Below, in pieces: positions 35,954-46,058 of a DNA stretch of 64,000 bases. The position numbers were made by a program, and so were the translations under genes. The first letter of the stretch is position 1. Each line of letters begins with the position of its first letter. Origin of the DNA: Cyathus striatus (lineage: Eukaryota; Basidiomycota; Agaricomycetes; Agaricales; Nidulariaceae); contig JAOVFP010000014.1 of the NCBI GenBank assembly GCA_025738555.1, positions 3,764,115 through 3,828,114 of the forward strand, read 5' to 3'. The notes beneath the pieces were generated by a model that saw only the letters and a list, made by a program, of their open reading frames with translations, ran no database searches and was not told the DNA's origin.

Positions 35954-38163
35954 GCGAACAAGGAATCAAGGAACCAACACCAACGGTTGAATACTGTCAA
36001 CCAACATCGTCGAAGGTAAAGGTAGAAGACTTGGTCACAGACCCAATAACCCCAAGATACCCGCGCTACGACAACCCTCAACGTGAAACACCGTCAGCAT
36101 GGACGTATGACCCACGCATGCCGACGGAATGGAACTGTATGATCGCAGACATGCAAAACTTGGGAGGAGCCAAGAATATCATTAAAAGTGCGCTATTTGG
36201 ATCCCCCCAACTGCACGAAATATCAGACCAAACGGAATTCAAACCACAACCTGGGGACGCGAGTATCCACAGACTTAACCCAGGTAGCGAATTGGAATAC
36301 GAACGATCAATAAACGAACTGCGGGAGCGGTACACTCCCAGTAGTATCAATCACCGGCCTAAGGTAGACAAAGGCAAACAAAAGGAGGAGGATATCCTCA
36401 CCCTCCGACAACATTGGCTGGAGGATTACTCAGACCTCCTTAATGGTACACCCGAACGACTACCACCATTCCGAGAAGTTAACCACGAGATTAACCTAAT
36501 CGACGAGAATAAACGATATACGTATCACATGCCCAGGTGCCCTAATTCTCTGCGAAACGAGTTTCATGAGAAACTCAACCGATATCAGAATGCTGGGTGG
36601 TGGGAACCACGATCGGTAGCTCAGGCGGCACCATTACTATGCCTAACAAAGAAGGACAATCACCTTCGCACTGTCATCGACGCACGCCAACGAAACGATA
36701 ACACAGTCAAAGACGTAACACCGTTACCAGACCAGGATGTAATAAGGGAAGACGTAGCAAGAAGCCGCTACAGGTCGAAGATCGACCTAACCGATGCATA
36801 CGAACAAGTACGCGTAAGGCCAGAAGATGTAACCAAGACGGCATTCGCTACGATATGCGGTACATACCTTAGCCACATCATGCAGCAAGGAGACTGCAAC
36901 GCGCCGGCAACTTTCCAGCGACTAATGACGGCAATATTCCGGGATGTGATAGGCCGATTCGTACATGTGTACATAGACGATATATTCGTCTTCTCAAACA
37001 CCGTCGAAGAACATGAAGCCCACCTTAAGCTGGTATTCGACCGCCTACGAGCAAACGAGCTGTTTCTCAAATGGGCCAAGTGCGAGTTATACGCCGAACG
37101 AGTAGAATGCCTGGGCCATATCATCGACGACGAAGGGATACACCCTGACTCAGACAAGCTAAGTCGCATCAGGGACTGGCGCATACCCAGGGACTACAAC
37201 GACGTGCAACGATTTGTTGGCCTCGTTAACTACATAGGACACTTCCTACCAAACATATCCGCATACACCAGCCCACTACTGGCCATCACTCAGAATGGAG
37301 CCCCATTCATGTGGCGCCCCATACACCAACGGTGCTTCGACATGATCAAGCAAATATGCTGTAAAACACCAGTACTACGGCCGATCGACCCGCGATCCAA
37401 CGAGGACATATGGCTAATATGCGACGCCTCAAAGACGGGCATCGGGGCCATGTACGGCCAAGGACCAACATGGAATAAGTGTCGTCCCGCGGGATTCATG
37501 TCCAAGAAATTTACCGCGGCACAACACAACTACGCGGTACACGAGCTAGAAACACTAGCAATCCTAGAAGCCCTACAGAAGTGGGAGGACAAACTAGTCG
37601 GATACAAGATACACGTTATAACCGACCACAAAGCACTTGAATTCTTCAAGACCCAAAACAGGATGTCAAATCGCCAACGGCGATGGATGGACTATATGGC
37701 CAGATTTTCATTCGACATCACATACATCAAAGGGGAGTATAACAAAGTAGCGGACTGCCTATCCCGATACTATGAAAGCGATACTCCCCAAGACATACAC
37801 GACGTACATGAGTATGTACGAGCGGACGCTCGAATCGATCCAACGGGAGAAGATCTCCCCTACACAAGACACGAGGAACTCCTCAACCACAGCATGGAAA
37901 TAAGGGCCCTGCGAGCAGAAGAGGCGCGCCGTAGCAAGTGGCTACAAGAAAAACGAGAACTAAGGGATATTGAAGCACAAGAGCTGGCCGAACACAGTAA
38001 CCACACCAGCGTACCACCGGAAGCGAGGACACCCCTCGAGAGAAATGAGATAACCCTCGAAGAATCACTCTTCGACAAGACATCGGCACCCCCACCACCA
38101 ACGACAACGGATGATATGTTCATCCAGTCAATAAAGAGAGGATATCCGAAGACAAACTCATGA
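35887..38163 (+). CDS. Gypsy reverse transcriptase and RNase H
   Basis: The frame opens after TAA 35884 and ends at TGA 38161-38163. The first in-frame ATG is only near 36118, so expression probably needs read-through, frameshifting or reinitiation. RT motifs: LCLTKKDNHLRTVIDARQRN, RSKIDLTDAYEQVRV, the FATICGTY block and the catalytic box FVHVYIDDIFVFS (YIDD), then LGHIIDDEGI. RNase H: ICDASKTGIGAM, the ELETLAILEAL region, VITDHKALEFF and the closing DITYIKGEYNKVADCLSR. The catalytic D, E and D residues are present. The C-terminal 150 residues are a charged linker towards the integrase. The stop overlaps the integrase start as ATGA (38160). Confidence 0.88.
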   Translation, partial: TPKQDKPKPSTKVDTNHPQTVLGEQGIKEPTPTVEYCQPTSSKVKVEDLVTDPITPRYPRYDNPQRETPSAWTYDPRMPTEWNCMIADMQNLGGAKNIIKSALFGSPQLHEISDQTEFKPQPGDASIHRLNPGSELEYERSINELRERYTPSSINHRPKVDKGKQKEEDILTLRQHWLEDYSDLLNGTPERLPPFREVNHEINLIDENKRYTYHMPRCPNSLRNEFHEKLNRYQNAGWWEPRSVAQAAPLLCLTKKDNHLRTVIDARQRNDNTVKDVTPLPDQDVIREDVARSRYRSKIDLTDAYEQVRVRPEDVTKTAFATICGTYLSHIMQQGDCNAPATFQRLMTAIFRDVIGRFVHVYIDDIFVFSNTVEEHEAHLKLVFDRLRANELFLKWAKCELYAERVECLGHIIDDEGIHPDSDKLSRIRDWRIPRDYNDVQRFVGLVNYIGHFLPNISAYTSPLLAITQNGAPFMWRPIHQRCFDMIKQICCKTPVLRPIDPRSNEDIWLICDASKTGIGAMYGQGPTWNKCRPAGFMSKKFTAAQHNYAVHELETLAILEALQKWEDKLVGYKIHVITDHKALEFFKTQNRMSNRQRRWMDYMARFSFDITYIKGEYNKVADCLSRYYESDTPQDIHDVHEYVRADARIDPTGEDLPYTRHEELLNHSMEIRALRAEEARRSKWLQEKRELRDIEAQELAEHSNHTSVPPEARTPLERNEITLEESLFDKTSAPPPPTTTDDMFIQSIKRGYPKTNS

Positions 38164-39600
38164 GCCTAATCATGAACAGCCCAGAGACATTTGCCCGCTT
38201 CCCGATCAAGGGTGGAATCATCCACACTAATAACATAAAAGGAGACGAGGTGACATGCATACCACGAAATAGGATACTCATCACCACCATCCTCGAACAA
38301 GCACATAACATAGTAGGACATTTCGGGGATCAGCGTACAGCTGAATACATATGTAGATGGTACTGGTGGCCCCAGTTAGTGAAAGACACAAGAGAATTCT
38401 GTCGAACATGCGAACTATGCCAAAGAGCGAAAAGCTCCAATCAGCGCCCAGCTGGAAAACTACACCCGCTACCCATTCCAACCAAACCATGGGACTCCAT
38501 AGGAATGGATTTTGTGGGACCATTCCCCCGAAACCAAAGGATATAACTATCTGTGGGTAGTAATATGCCGAATGACCAGCATGGTCCACCTTATCCCGGT
38601 AAACACTAAGATGTCGGCATCCGAACTATCATGGGTCTACAAACGGGAAATAGTGCGCTTGCACGGCCTACCTAGCTCGATAGTTAGTGATCGCGACTCC
38701 AAATTCACGTCCCAATGGTGGCGAGCGCTACACCGAATAATGGGGACCAAACTGCTCATGTCAACATCATTCCATCCACAAACGGATGGGCAAACAGAGC
38801 GCATGAACCGGAGCGCCGGACAAATCTTCCGGACTATGGTACGCCCGGACCAAAAGGATTGGACCGAGAAAGTCGACTTGACAGAATTCGCAATCAACGC
38901 AAGTGTATCCAGTACCACAGGGTACGCACCATTCGAACTAAACCATGGATACATGCCATCCATGCTCCGGGAGATCCGTAGCAACGAAGCAGTACACCGC
39001 GGAATACGCACGTTCGCAGAACAAGCACTGTCGAATATCGCAGAAGCGCACAATGCGATTATCGCCAACCGCGCTTTTCAAACACACTACGCCAACCAGA
39101 AACGAAATGAGGAACCCGAAATACCAGTGGGGACAAAGGTATTCTTATCCACAGAAAACCTCAATATTGCAAAAGGACGGACACGCAAACTGTGCCCAAA
39201 ATACATAGGTCCATATCGCGTCTTGGAAGCATTCCCAGACACTTCCACATACACGCTGGAATTACCACCAGCACTGATCAAGCGTAGGATATTCCCTACA
39301 TTCCACGTCAAACTCTTAAGACCATTTATGGCATCGGACGATACCCTATTCCCTAACAGAACACGTCCCGAACCTTACGACTTCGGAATCGACAAAGATC
39401 ACGAATGGTTCGTGGACGACATAATCGGCCACCGATGGACGAACAACCGCAACCTGGAATTCCAGGTCAAATGGAGCCTCGGAGACATAACATGGGAGCC
39501 CATGCGCGAATGCAAAGATCTCGAGGCACTGGATAGATACCTGGAACTCCAGGGAGTACAGAAACCTCGAGCGTTACCAAAAACGAGTAACAGCAGTTGA
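38160..39600 (+). CDS. Gypsy integrase with chromodomain (single-base frameshift)
   Basis: Starts at the ATG in the ATGA overlap with RT (38160). An HHCC-type zinc motif (HNIVGHFGD, then CRTCELC) leads into the DDE core: first Asp in SIGMDFVGPFP, second in SIVSDRDSKF, Glu in HPQTDGQTERMN. The frame breaks at a five-C run (38525-38529): the first frame stops at 38544-38546 while the core continues one frame over (ETKGYNYLWVV) to TGA 39598. After the core come a GPYRVLEAF region and a chromodomain (EWFVDDIIGHRW, FQVKWSLGDITWEP, about 55 residues), which targets insertion to marked chromatin. The extra C could be a real mutation or a homopolymer sequencing error. Confidence 0.85.
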
Positions 39601-39660
39601 CTACAAACGCGACGCGAGGACGGCAAGAACAAAGATCATGTGACCCGAGCGGAGAATCAA

Positions 39661-42563
39661 ATGAAAGAAAAATACGCGAACGCAGCTTCCACGAGACAAA
39701 CACCACCATCAAGCATGCCCCTCGACGCCAACCGACCCCGCCGCAAATCTTTCAACGGGAGCACTAGCTCCTATCACGACACCAGTGGGACCCCCCACTC
39801 ACCCAATACAACACGACAGGAGAACCCGCCAGCGAGTTCTGAGGAAGGGGAGGGCGAACGGGAGCAGATACACGCAACCGCAACCCCTAACACCTCAACA
39901 GGACACGGACAATACGGGGCGACATGGGGACCATTCCCCAACCACGCACCATTCGGAACAGGCCCTTACGGAGGATACCCTCCTATGGGCACGACACCGG
40001 GGATGTACCCCCATCATATGGGCAACCCATACCACCCACCACCACCACCACCATACGGCCCATGGGCACCTTTCTGGGGACCACCCCAGAACCCGCAACC
40101 CACAACAAGTCGGATCGAGGAGATGGAAATAGACGACACCGACGAACCAGCGCCACCAACGAAGAAGGAGGAAAAGAAGAATAAGGGGAAAAAGAAAGCA
40201 ACAGAAAAGGAGCTCATCGCACAGGAACGCGAAGAGCTAGAAAAAGACAGGAGGGAGGTCCAGCTCATGCTGGAAAGACTACAGAACGAGGGAGCAGCCC
40301 TCGAGAACGAAGAAAACATACCACCGGACATTGTCTTTTCAATTGAGACACTATTCACTAGAATAGACGATCTCGAACGAGAAAAGAGCAACCTCGAAGC
40401 CACAAACGAAGCCCTGAAGACAAGGAACAACCGGCTAGAGGCAGAAGTCCAACGACTAAAATCGAAACGACCACCAACACAGGAGGACACTCCTCCCAGG
40501 GAATATCAATCTCGAGCAAGAGAATCAGCAAAGAGAGCAAGGATGGAACAACGAACACAACCACCCAACACAAGTACACGACGATATGAGGAACCCCCTC
40601 GAATGCACGACCGTCGCCAGGAGGACGCATCCCGACATCAAACGCAATACACCAGGAGGGAAGACACCTTCCAAGCAGGAAGCTCCCGACCCACGAGAGC
40701 ACTTCCTACACGGGCGGCACGGAGCGATACCCCCTCCACAGCACGACAAAGCCGGGAACCGCCACAATTAGACGGAAGAATGGCACCTGCCACACGGCTA
40801 ACATGTCCAGGAGAACTACGCCCCCCCCGCACCACTCGACACGATCCCGCTATGGATCACGTTATACCGGACGGGCCAATAATCCTGGGAGATGATGAGC
40901 CCGGCAGGCCAATGGACCCAGAACGAGAAGACTGGATGTCCGAAAAGCAATGGAACCGGGAAGTAAGGGACGTAAGAGCTGCACAGCAGCAATACGACCG
41001 ACAACTAATCCGGAGGCAAGAGGACCAGGACGGCATAGCGGGCCGTACCCCAGACACCTTCGGGGTAATCGCCAACCGACGAGGGAGGTTAGAAAGGGAC
41101 AATACCCTAGCAGGTATGTATGGACCTACAATATACGTATCCCGCCGCACGAATACTGCATACGCCGGGGCACTAGCCACGGAAGCATCGAGAGTCGAAG
41201 TACGTGGCAACCGACCATACGTACCAAATAGTCCAGTGTACGGGATCGCCCCGCGCGGCTTCCCCATGAGCCCCCTTCAGGCAAACCGCCTGAATGACCT
41301 GGCCCAGAGCCCAGCATACGAAGCTGAGGACAGGATGCAGGCATATGACCTGCTACGAGTCCTCAGACTAGTAGCCGAGAACACTAGACCAGAAGACAGA
41401 GACCGCACGATGCGTCATCTGTTAACAGCCGAAGCATTCAGAGATGGAATACCCATCCCGGACACAAGGCAACCATGGGGGATCCCCACTATCGAACGAC
41501 CTGCGACGTCGCTCTCGGGGAACACGCGCAATGCATCAGAAGGAGCAGGGTTACCAATGCCCAGCAACACGGACTTGATGAGGATCGACCAGATATGCCA
41601 ATATATCGCTCATCACGGTCACCCAGAAAGTCATAACCACATCACGGGAATAGCGATAGACTTCGGGTTCCAGGTGTGTAGAAGGTCAGCCTTCGGATAC
41701 TCATTAGGAAGAGCAACGGCTCCCTTTGGGACAACAGCGAGGGCAGCCTACTTAAGAGAATTCGCGTTCCTAGTGGCCCAACCCCACTTATACCGTGAAG
41801 AGATAACCCGATGGAATGTCGCCCACCCGGGAGAACCGTTCTCCCCTCAGACCGGACCTGAATTCTTATTCAGGCGGATACACATTGAGGAGGCACACGC
41901 CCCAACATCACCCGAGTCGACGTCGTCGAGTCACTCATCCGGAACGGCATAACCCCTGCATGGATCGACCATGCATATCCGTACGGACTACACTACCTCG
42001 AAGGTCACTACGCAGGAACCCTATTCCTACACTCTCTGTTAGACTCGATAGACGACGAACGTCTTCGACGGTTGGATGAGTTCGGGGAACCCTCCGCTAT
42101 CCCCGAATAGGCGGGTTGGTGGACCCCAGCTGCGGATGACCTGGATCGGATTCACACATTGCAGCGGATTGCTGCGTATCAAGGGGTCCGCTCACGCAGA
42201 GGTCTATGGCTGATGATGGGTGACGCATCTACATTCCGGTATCTATCCAACCGGAACTCACGTTACACCCGCACCACTACCCTCGACCCCCCTCCACCAA
42301 CCCCTGTGGGGCTTAGCCTCCCTTTACCCCGAGCCGCACCGATGAATGGTACACCGTCGTTGCCGCGAGTATCGCTCCCTCCCCCATCTGCTCCTCAAAA
42401 CGGGGGGTCCAACGACCCACCAATAGAGGGGCTGGATCAAGCAAATAGTGGGGGGACTAACGTTCCACCAGATGATCATCAGATGGACGAGATAGGTGAT
42501 ACGGCACCGCCCGCGGGTAGCTCACAAGACGCTCCCATTTACGACGATCCACCGTCTGCTTGA
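39661..42563 (+). CDS. Extra 3' ORF of the gypsy element, unknown function (interrupted)
   Basis: First ATG at 39661. The frame is open to TAA 41952 (about 764 residues), shifts by one base at the four-C run 41900-41903, and continues with DVVESLIRNGITPAWIDHAY and GLHYLEGHYAG to TAG 42108-42110. It is then open in the same frame to TGA 42561-42563. In order, it shows a Pro/Gly/Tyr-rich N-terminus (a PPPPPPYGPWAPFWG stretch), a lysine-rich segment, a coiled coil (about residues 185-270, with EKSNLEATNEALKTRNNRLE), an Arg/Gln-rich disordered stretch, and an ordered C-terminal region (GYSLGRATAPFGTTARAAYL, then LVAQPHLYREE). No signal peptide or membrane helix is seen, so it is not an envelope protein. 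It may be a captured host gene or a second structural protein; similar C-terminal motifs occur, as I recall, in unnamed agaric proteins. Confidence 0.7.
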
Positions 42564-42609
42564 CCCCCTAACACCGTCAATATGAACTAAGACCACCCGG
42601 ACATGGTCT

Positions 42610-42621
42610 CAAGGGGGGGTG
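42610..42621 (+). other. Polypurine tract of the gypsy element
   Basis: The run aaggggggg followed by tg lies directly before the 3' LTR, where plus-strand DNA priming occurs. Confidence 0.65.
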
Positions 42622-42827
42622 TGTAAGCGGTACAAATCATCATTCGGACTTAGACACAATTTCGCCGTGTTTGTCCTGGCTGGCTTAGCCAAACACGACC
42701 TTTCAATAAATACATAGCCGTGCTTACATGTACAGGGACTTACTCCCACTATACGTAGACTCTCCAATACGAATTGGTCAGGTGTACTCTGTGGGATTAT
42801 AAGTCGTAGAGGATACAAACCTCTACA
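42622..42827 (+). repeat. 3' LTR of the gypsy element
   Basis: 206 bp, identical by eye to the 5' LTR at 32354-32559, and followed by the TTCAG target duplication. Confidence 0.95.
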
Positions 42828-42832
42828 TTCAG

Positions 42833-43200
42833 GTTCTGGTCAAGGTCATTCAGGTGTTAGATCTCAGGGACATACAGGGTCATCAAGATTAGGTGGGAGT
42901 CCTACTCCAGTGGATTCCAAGGGTTTTAGATGGTGCAATCCCACAAATGAGGGTGCTTGTCATAGGTGTGGAAGGACTGGTCATATTGCTGCTAGGTGCA
43001 TGTATGACATGCCTCAGGAAGTCAAGGATTGGATTATGTCCAACTCTTCTTATAATAGATCCATGCAGCAGGCCAACTCTGCTTATCATTTCCTCTCTTC
43101 CCCCATTCACTCTCCAAGTAATTCTCCACCTCCCTCTCCCTATATTTCTGCTTCTGCTGCTAGAACTCAGTATGGACCTTCTTCCCATATTGTTCTTTGA
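42833..43200 (+). CDS. Copia-type Gag, C-terminal part with zinc knuckle
   Basis: Continuation in frame of the Gag interrupted at 32353. A Gly/Ser/His-rich stretch precedes a CX2CX4HX4C knuckle (CHRCGRTGHIAARC), then QQANSAYHFLSS and a Pro/Ser tail to TGA 43198-43200. Together with 31657-32353 this gives 354 residues. Only 72 bp, including the purine-rich aaggtgggag, separate the stop from the 3' LTR, so no pol region was ever cut away by the nested element. Confidence 0.85.
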
Positions 43201-43262
43201 TGGACTTTGGTTTCTATGGACTTGTGTTGGATTAGGTGGGAGTTTGGTTGTACTAGCTGTGC

Positions 43263-43272
43263 AAGGTGGGAG
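43263..43272 (+). other. Polypurine tract of the copia-type element
   Basis: The sequence aaggtgggag directly precedes the TG of the 3' LTR at 43273. Confidence 0.6.
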
Positions 43273-43595
43273 TGTTAGATATTCAGGGTTGCACAGCTTC
43301 TTTGACAGCTGTCACTTGTCACCTGTCATACTTGACAGTTCTGTGATTGACAGATATGTGATTGACAGATTGACAGCTATCAGTTACCTTAGTTACATGG
43401 ACCTTGGTTGGGACTTTGGTAGGCAACCTTAGTATATAAACACTCTGTAACTTGATAGTAGACAACAAGTTTCCTCCCCATTTTGTGTCTGTGTCTGTGT
43501 TTGTGTCTGAGTCTTTGCTCCACTATCACCCTCTTTGCTTCTTTATCACACTCTATTCTCTCAATCACCCTCCTTTATTCTTGTTACTTCTGACA
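43273..43595 (+). repeat. 3' LTR of the copia-type element
   Basis: 323 bp, identical by eye to 31181-31503, followed by the ATATA target duplication at 43596-43600. Confidence 0.95.
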
Positions 43596-44770
43596 ATATA
43601 ACCTAAGCCTTTCACCTAGTCCGATTGGACGTCCTGCATTAAGATCAGAAATGAGAGTAAAATCGCCTCCGAGCTGATCTGAAGCCCCTAGCACTTTTGT
43701 ATCAAAGTTAAGATTTGGATGATTGGGCAAACTGATGGATAAAAGGCCGGTGGCTCCGTGAATCCTGGGATCGTACCTAACGCTGCCATCGCTATCGTTC
43801 AAGGTCATCCATTCCGTTCTGAAATTAGAGTGTATCCAAATGAGTACCGAATCACAAAGCAGAAAAGTCTCCTTACTTTCAGCATGTGGAGTAAAATTGA
43901 GTCCCACGACCAACCAAATTCTCTTGTCACAGTCGCCCATCGATCATAATTGTCCTTTGACCCGCGACGGTACACCGCGCTATCTGGGATGGCTAATAAG
44001 ACTTAACGTTCAAAGTTGTGGTAAGACAAGGTCGATACTTATGGAGCTGCTTCCTCCCAATATATGGCCACGGACATACGAGGGAGCGCGATTGTTTAAG
44101 CCAACTTGAGGTATGGTTGTTGTATTCCAATCATAAGCTGTAAATCCACTTCGAAATTTGTAGCCAAAATATGGAACTTGAAGATCTAGGATTCCACGAT
44201 CACTGGTAACATTAGATACTTATTATACATTGAAGCGGACGTTGCAGTGATCGAACCTTTTTCCAGCTTCAGCCACAAGTACGTTCACAGACCTATTTTC
44301 ACTGAGTCTGTTGGCGACTACTAAACCAGCTGTACCTCCTGATAAATCACTCTCGTCAAGTAGGATGATATTGCAAAGTTAATGGCTGCTCACCTCCAAC
44401 CACGACAAAATCGTACGTATTCCTTGGCAAGTCCATATAATTTTGATATAGCAGTGCTGAGGAGAGAGAATGGCAGGAAAGGTTACATATACCGTGGAGT
44501 ATCTTCATCTGTAATGGAAAGTGCTGTACCGGCGGTCTGATATAATTTATAGAGGTGATAAGTAAGGGGAAATAATGAGCTAAGCTTATGCTTTCCTTAG
44601 GAACATTCAGGATTCCAAGTAGAGTCGATACATTAACACGATAAAGCTCCGCAATCTGCGGTCTCCCCTTCTTTTGGTACAACCCGGAATCTGCGGGTGA
44701 ATGATGCAGATACGAAGCATACAACATGTTATGTGCTAGTAGCAGTAATGGCAAATGAATGATGAACACT
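43596..44770 (-). pseudogene. GMC oxidoreductase, N-terminal half (broken)
   Basis: Minus-strand exons give the FAD-binding start NTYDFVVVGG, then, across an intron, GTAGLVVANRLSENRSVNVL (GxGxxG nucleotide-binding motif plus the acidic ADP-ribose contact downstream). Further on come DPRIHGATGLLSISLPNHPN and GGDFTLISDLNAGRPIGL, which joins the exon repeated at 31078-31180. A hydrophobic leader (FIIHLPLLLLAHNMLYASYL) just upstream looks like a signal peptide, but its first codon is GTG and no suitable ATG was found. With 29687-31175 it makes one secreted GMC oxidase gene, split by the 12.4-kb insertion at 31181-43595. Confidence 0.75.
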
Positions 44771-46058
44771 ACTGAACAATGAACGATAATATACGTTGCG
44801 TTTACCGTTGATCAAGGCTAAGATGATACGGGCTATTGACGATGTCTTGATCTAGAAAAGTTGTGGAAATAGTACCGGTGGCGTACTGGATGTGCTTCAC
44901 GAAACGGAAAAAACGGAAACAATTTCATATAGCCATCATCTGTGCTGATAAGGTGATTAAGCGAAAAGAGATGCGAAGAAAACATGTCATGTCATGCATA
45001 CTAGGTACAGCTTTGAATGTCCAGATTGAACCTCCGGACAGCTGCAGTGACATTGTTGCACCAAGTGGTCAATTCGACAAAGATCGTTGGCAACATTACA
45101 ATCTTGAGGAGATTCGCGGGCATTTTTTCAACAGTGTTGTCTTGACATGTCTCGCGGACATTATTTAAGAAATATTATCGCACCCTGTAGAATACGAAGC
45201 TGCGCACGAGCGGCACCATGTCCTATCGTTTGGAACGCCACTGGAGCTATTCATGCACCGAAGGAATCGGATATTATGTTGCAAATAATAAGAGGAAACT
45301 AGCGATGGGAAAGCCTGATCATGATACGCCGAGCGACAAATAGTAAGGTGAATCCTTACCAGCACTAGTGCGTAGTAGTGCCAATCGAGTTTTCTTCTTA
45401 CATACCCTAAGTTTTAACTTTTGCCTTTACGATATGCATATTAATATTAAGCAGTGAAATTAACTTTAAGTTCAGCTTACTTAAAAAGCTCCGGAAAAAT
45501 GGAGAGCCGAGTTCAAAGAAGGTGAATCAGGAGCCAGGACTCGGAAGCCAAAGGATGCCAGTGGAGGAAGCCGCGGAAAATTCTACTGACGACTTAGAAA
45601 AACTTAAGGATGCCTTAAACATGCTCCTAAAAGCCTGAGCCCCGACACGAAAGGTTTAGAATCGACGACGAAGTGAGGCTGTAGAGCGGATGGAGGAGTC
45701 GTGCCACCAATAAATTGTCAACAAACTTGTATTAATAAGCTTAGTAAAGCGTGCGCGTCACCATCTACACTAGCTTCAAATTCAAAGTTCACAACGTTCA
45801 GATTACTTATATATCAAACACACAGATTGTAAAATAATGTTCGTAATTATTCTATTCATGTCCAGAAATACAGTTGTTTCGTATGTAGATAAATGTAGAT
45901 GCTAGTTACTACAATTGCATTGTTGTCTTGAGAGCCGTGGCCCGTAATCATTATCAAAAAGAGAGAAAAGGTAATAGTAAAAAGAAAGAACAGTGCTCGA
46001 AGCGAACAAATAACCAATAATGAAAAAATAGATGAGGAAATGAAAAATGAAATCACGA
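44771..46058. other. Intergenic region without supported gene
   Basis: A 101-codon frame at 44863-45168 has no recognisable motif. The remainder is AT-rich spacer between the GMC remnant and the 3' end of the ABC transporter gene. Confidence 0.4.

Larger units (their letters stand above)
32354..42827 (+). mobile_element. Ty3/gypsy chromovirus LTR retrotransposon with an extra 3' ORF
   Basis: LTRs of 206 bp at 32354-32559 and 42622-42827 (TGTAAG...CTACA) are identical by eye and flanked by TTCAG on both sides (32349-32353 and 42828-42832). Internal order: gag, protease with zinc knuckle, RT/RNase H, integrase with chromodomain, then a large ORF of unknown function in the position where env would be in retroviruses. 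RT before integrase and the chromodomain place it among Ty3/gypsy chromoviruses. It lies in codon 233 of the copia-type gag. Its coding region has two single-base shifts at C runs and at least two in-frame stops, odd for an element with identical LTRs. Confidence 0.93.
31181..43595 (+). mobile_element. Copia-type gag-only LTR retrotransposon carrying a nested gypsy element
   Basis: LTRs of 323 bp at 31181-31503 and 43273-43595 start TG and end CA. They are flanked by the same 5-bp sequence ATATA (31176-31180 and 43596-43600), a perfect target-site duplication. By eye the LTRs are identical, so insertion was recent. Without the nested insertion at 32354-42827 (plus one target-duplication copy) the element is about 1.9 kb. 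Its interior codes a single 354-residue Gag with a copia-type (UBN2/DUF4219-like) domain and a zinc knuckle. No protease, integrase or reverse transcriptase is present and there is no room for them, as Gag ends 72 bp before the 3' LTR. It must use enzymes from another element, matching the TR-GAG class described in plants. Confidence 0.9.

Noticed and set aside
39640..39660. Earlier GTG start for the extra gypsy ORF
   Set aside because: Non-ATG start without supporting context; the ATG at 39661 in the same frame is preferred.
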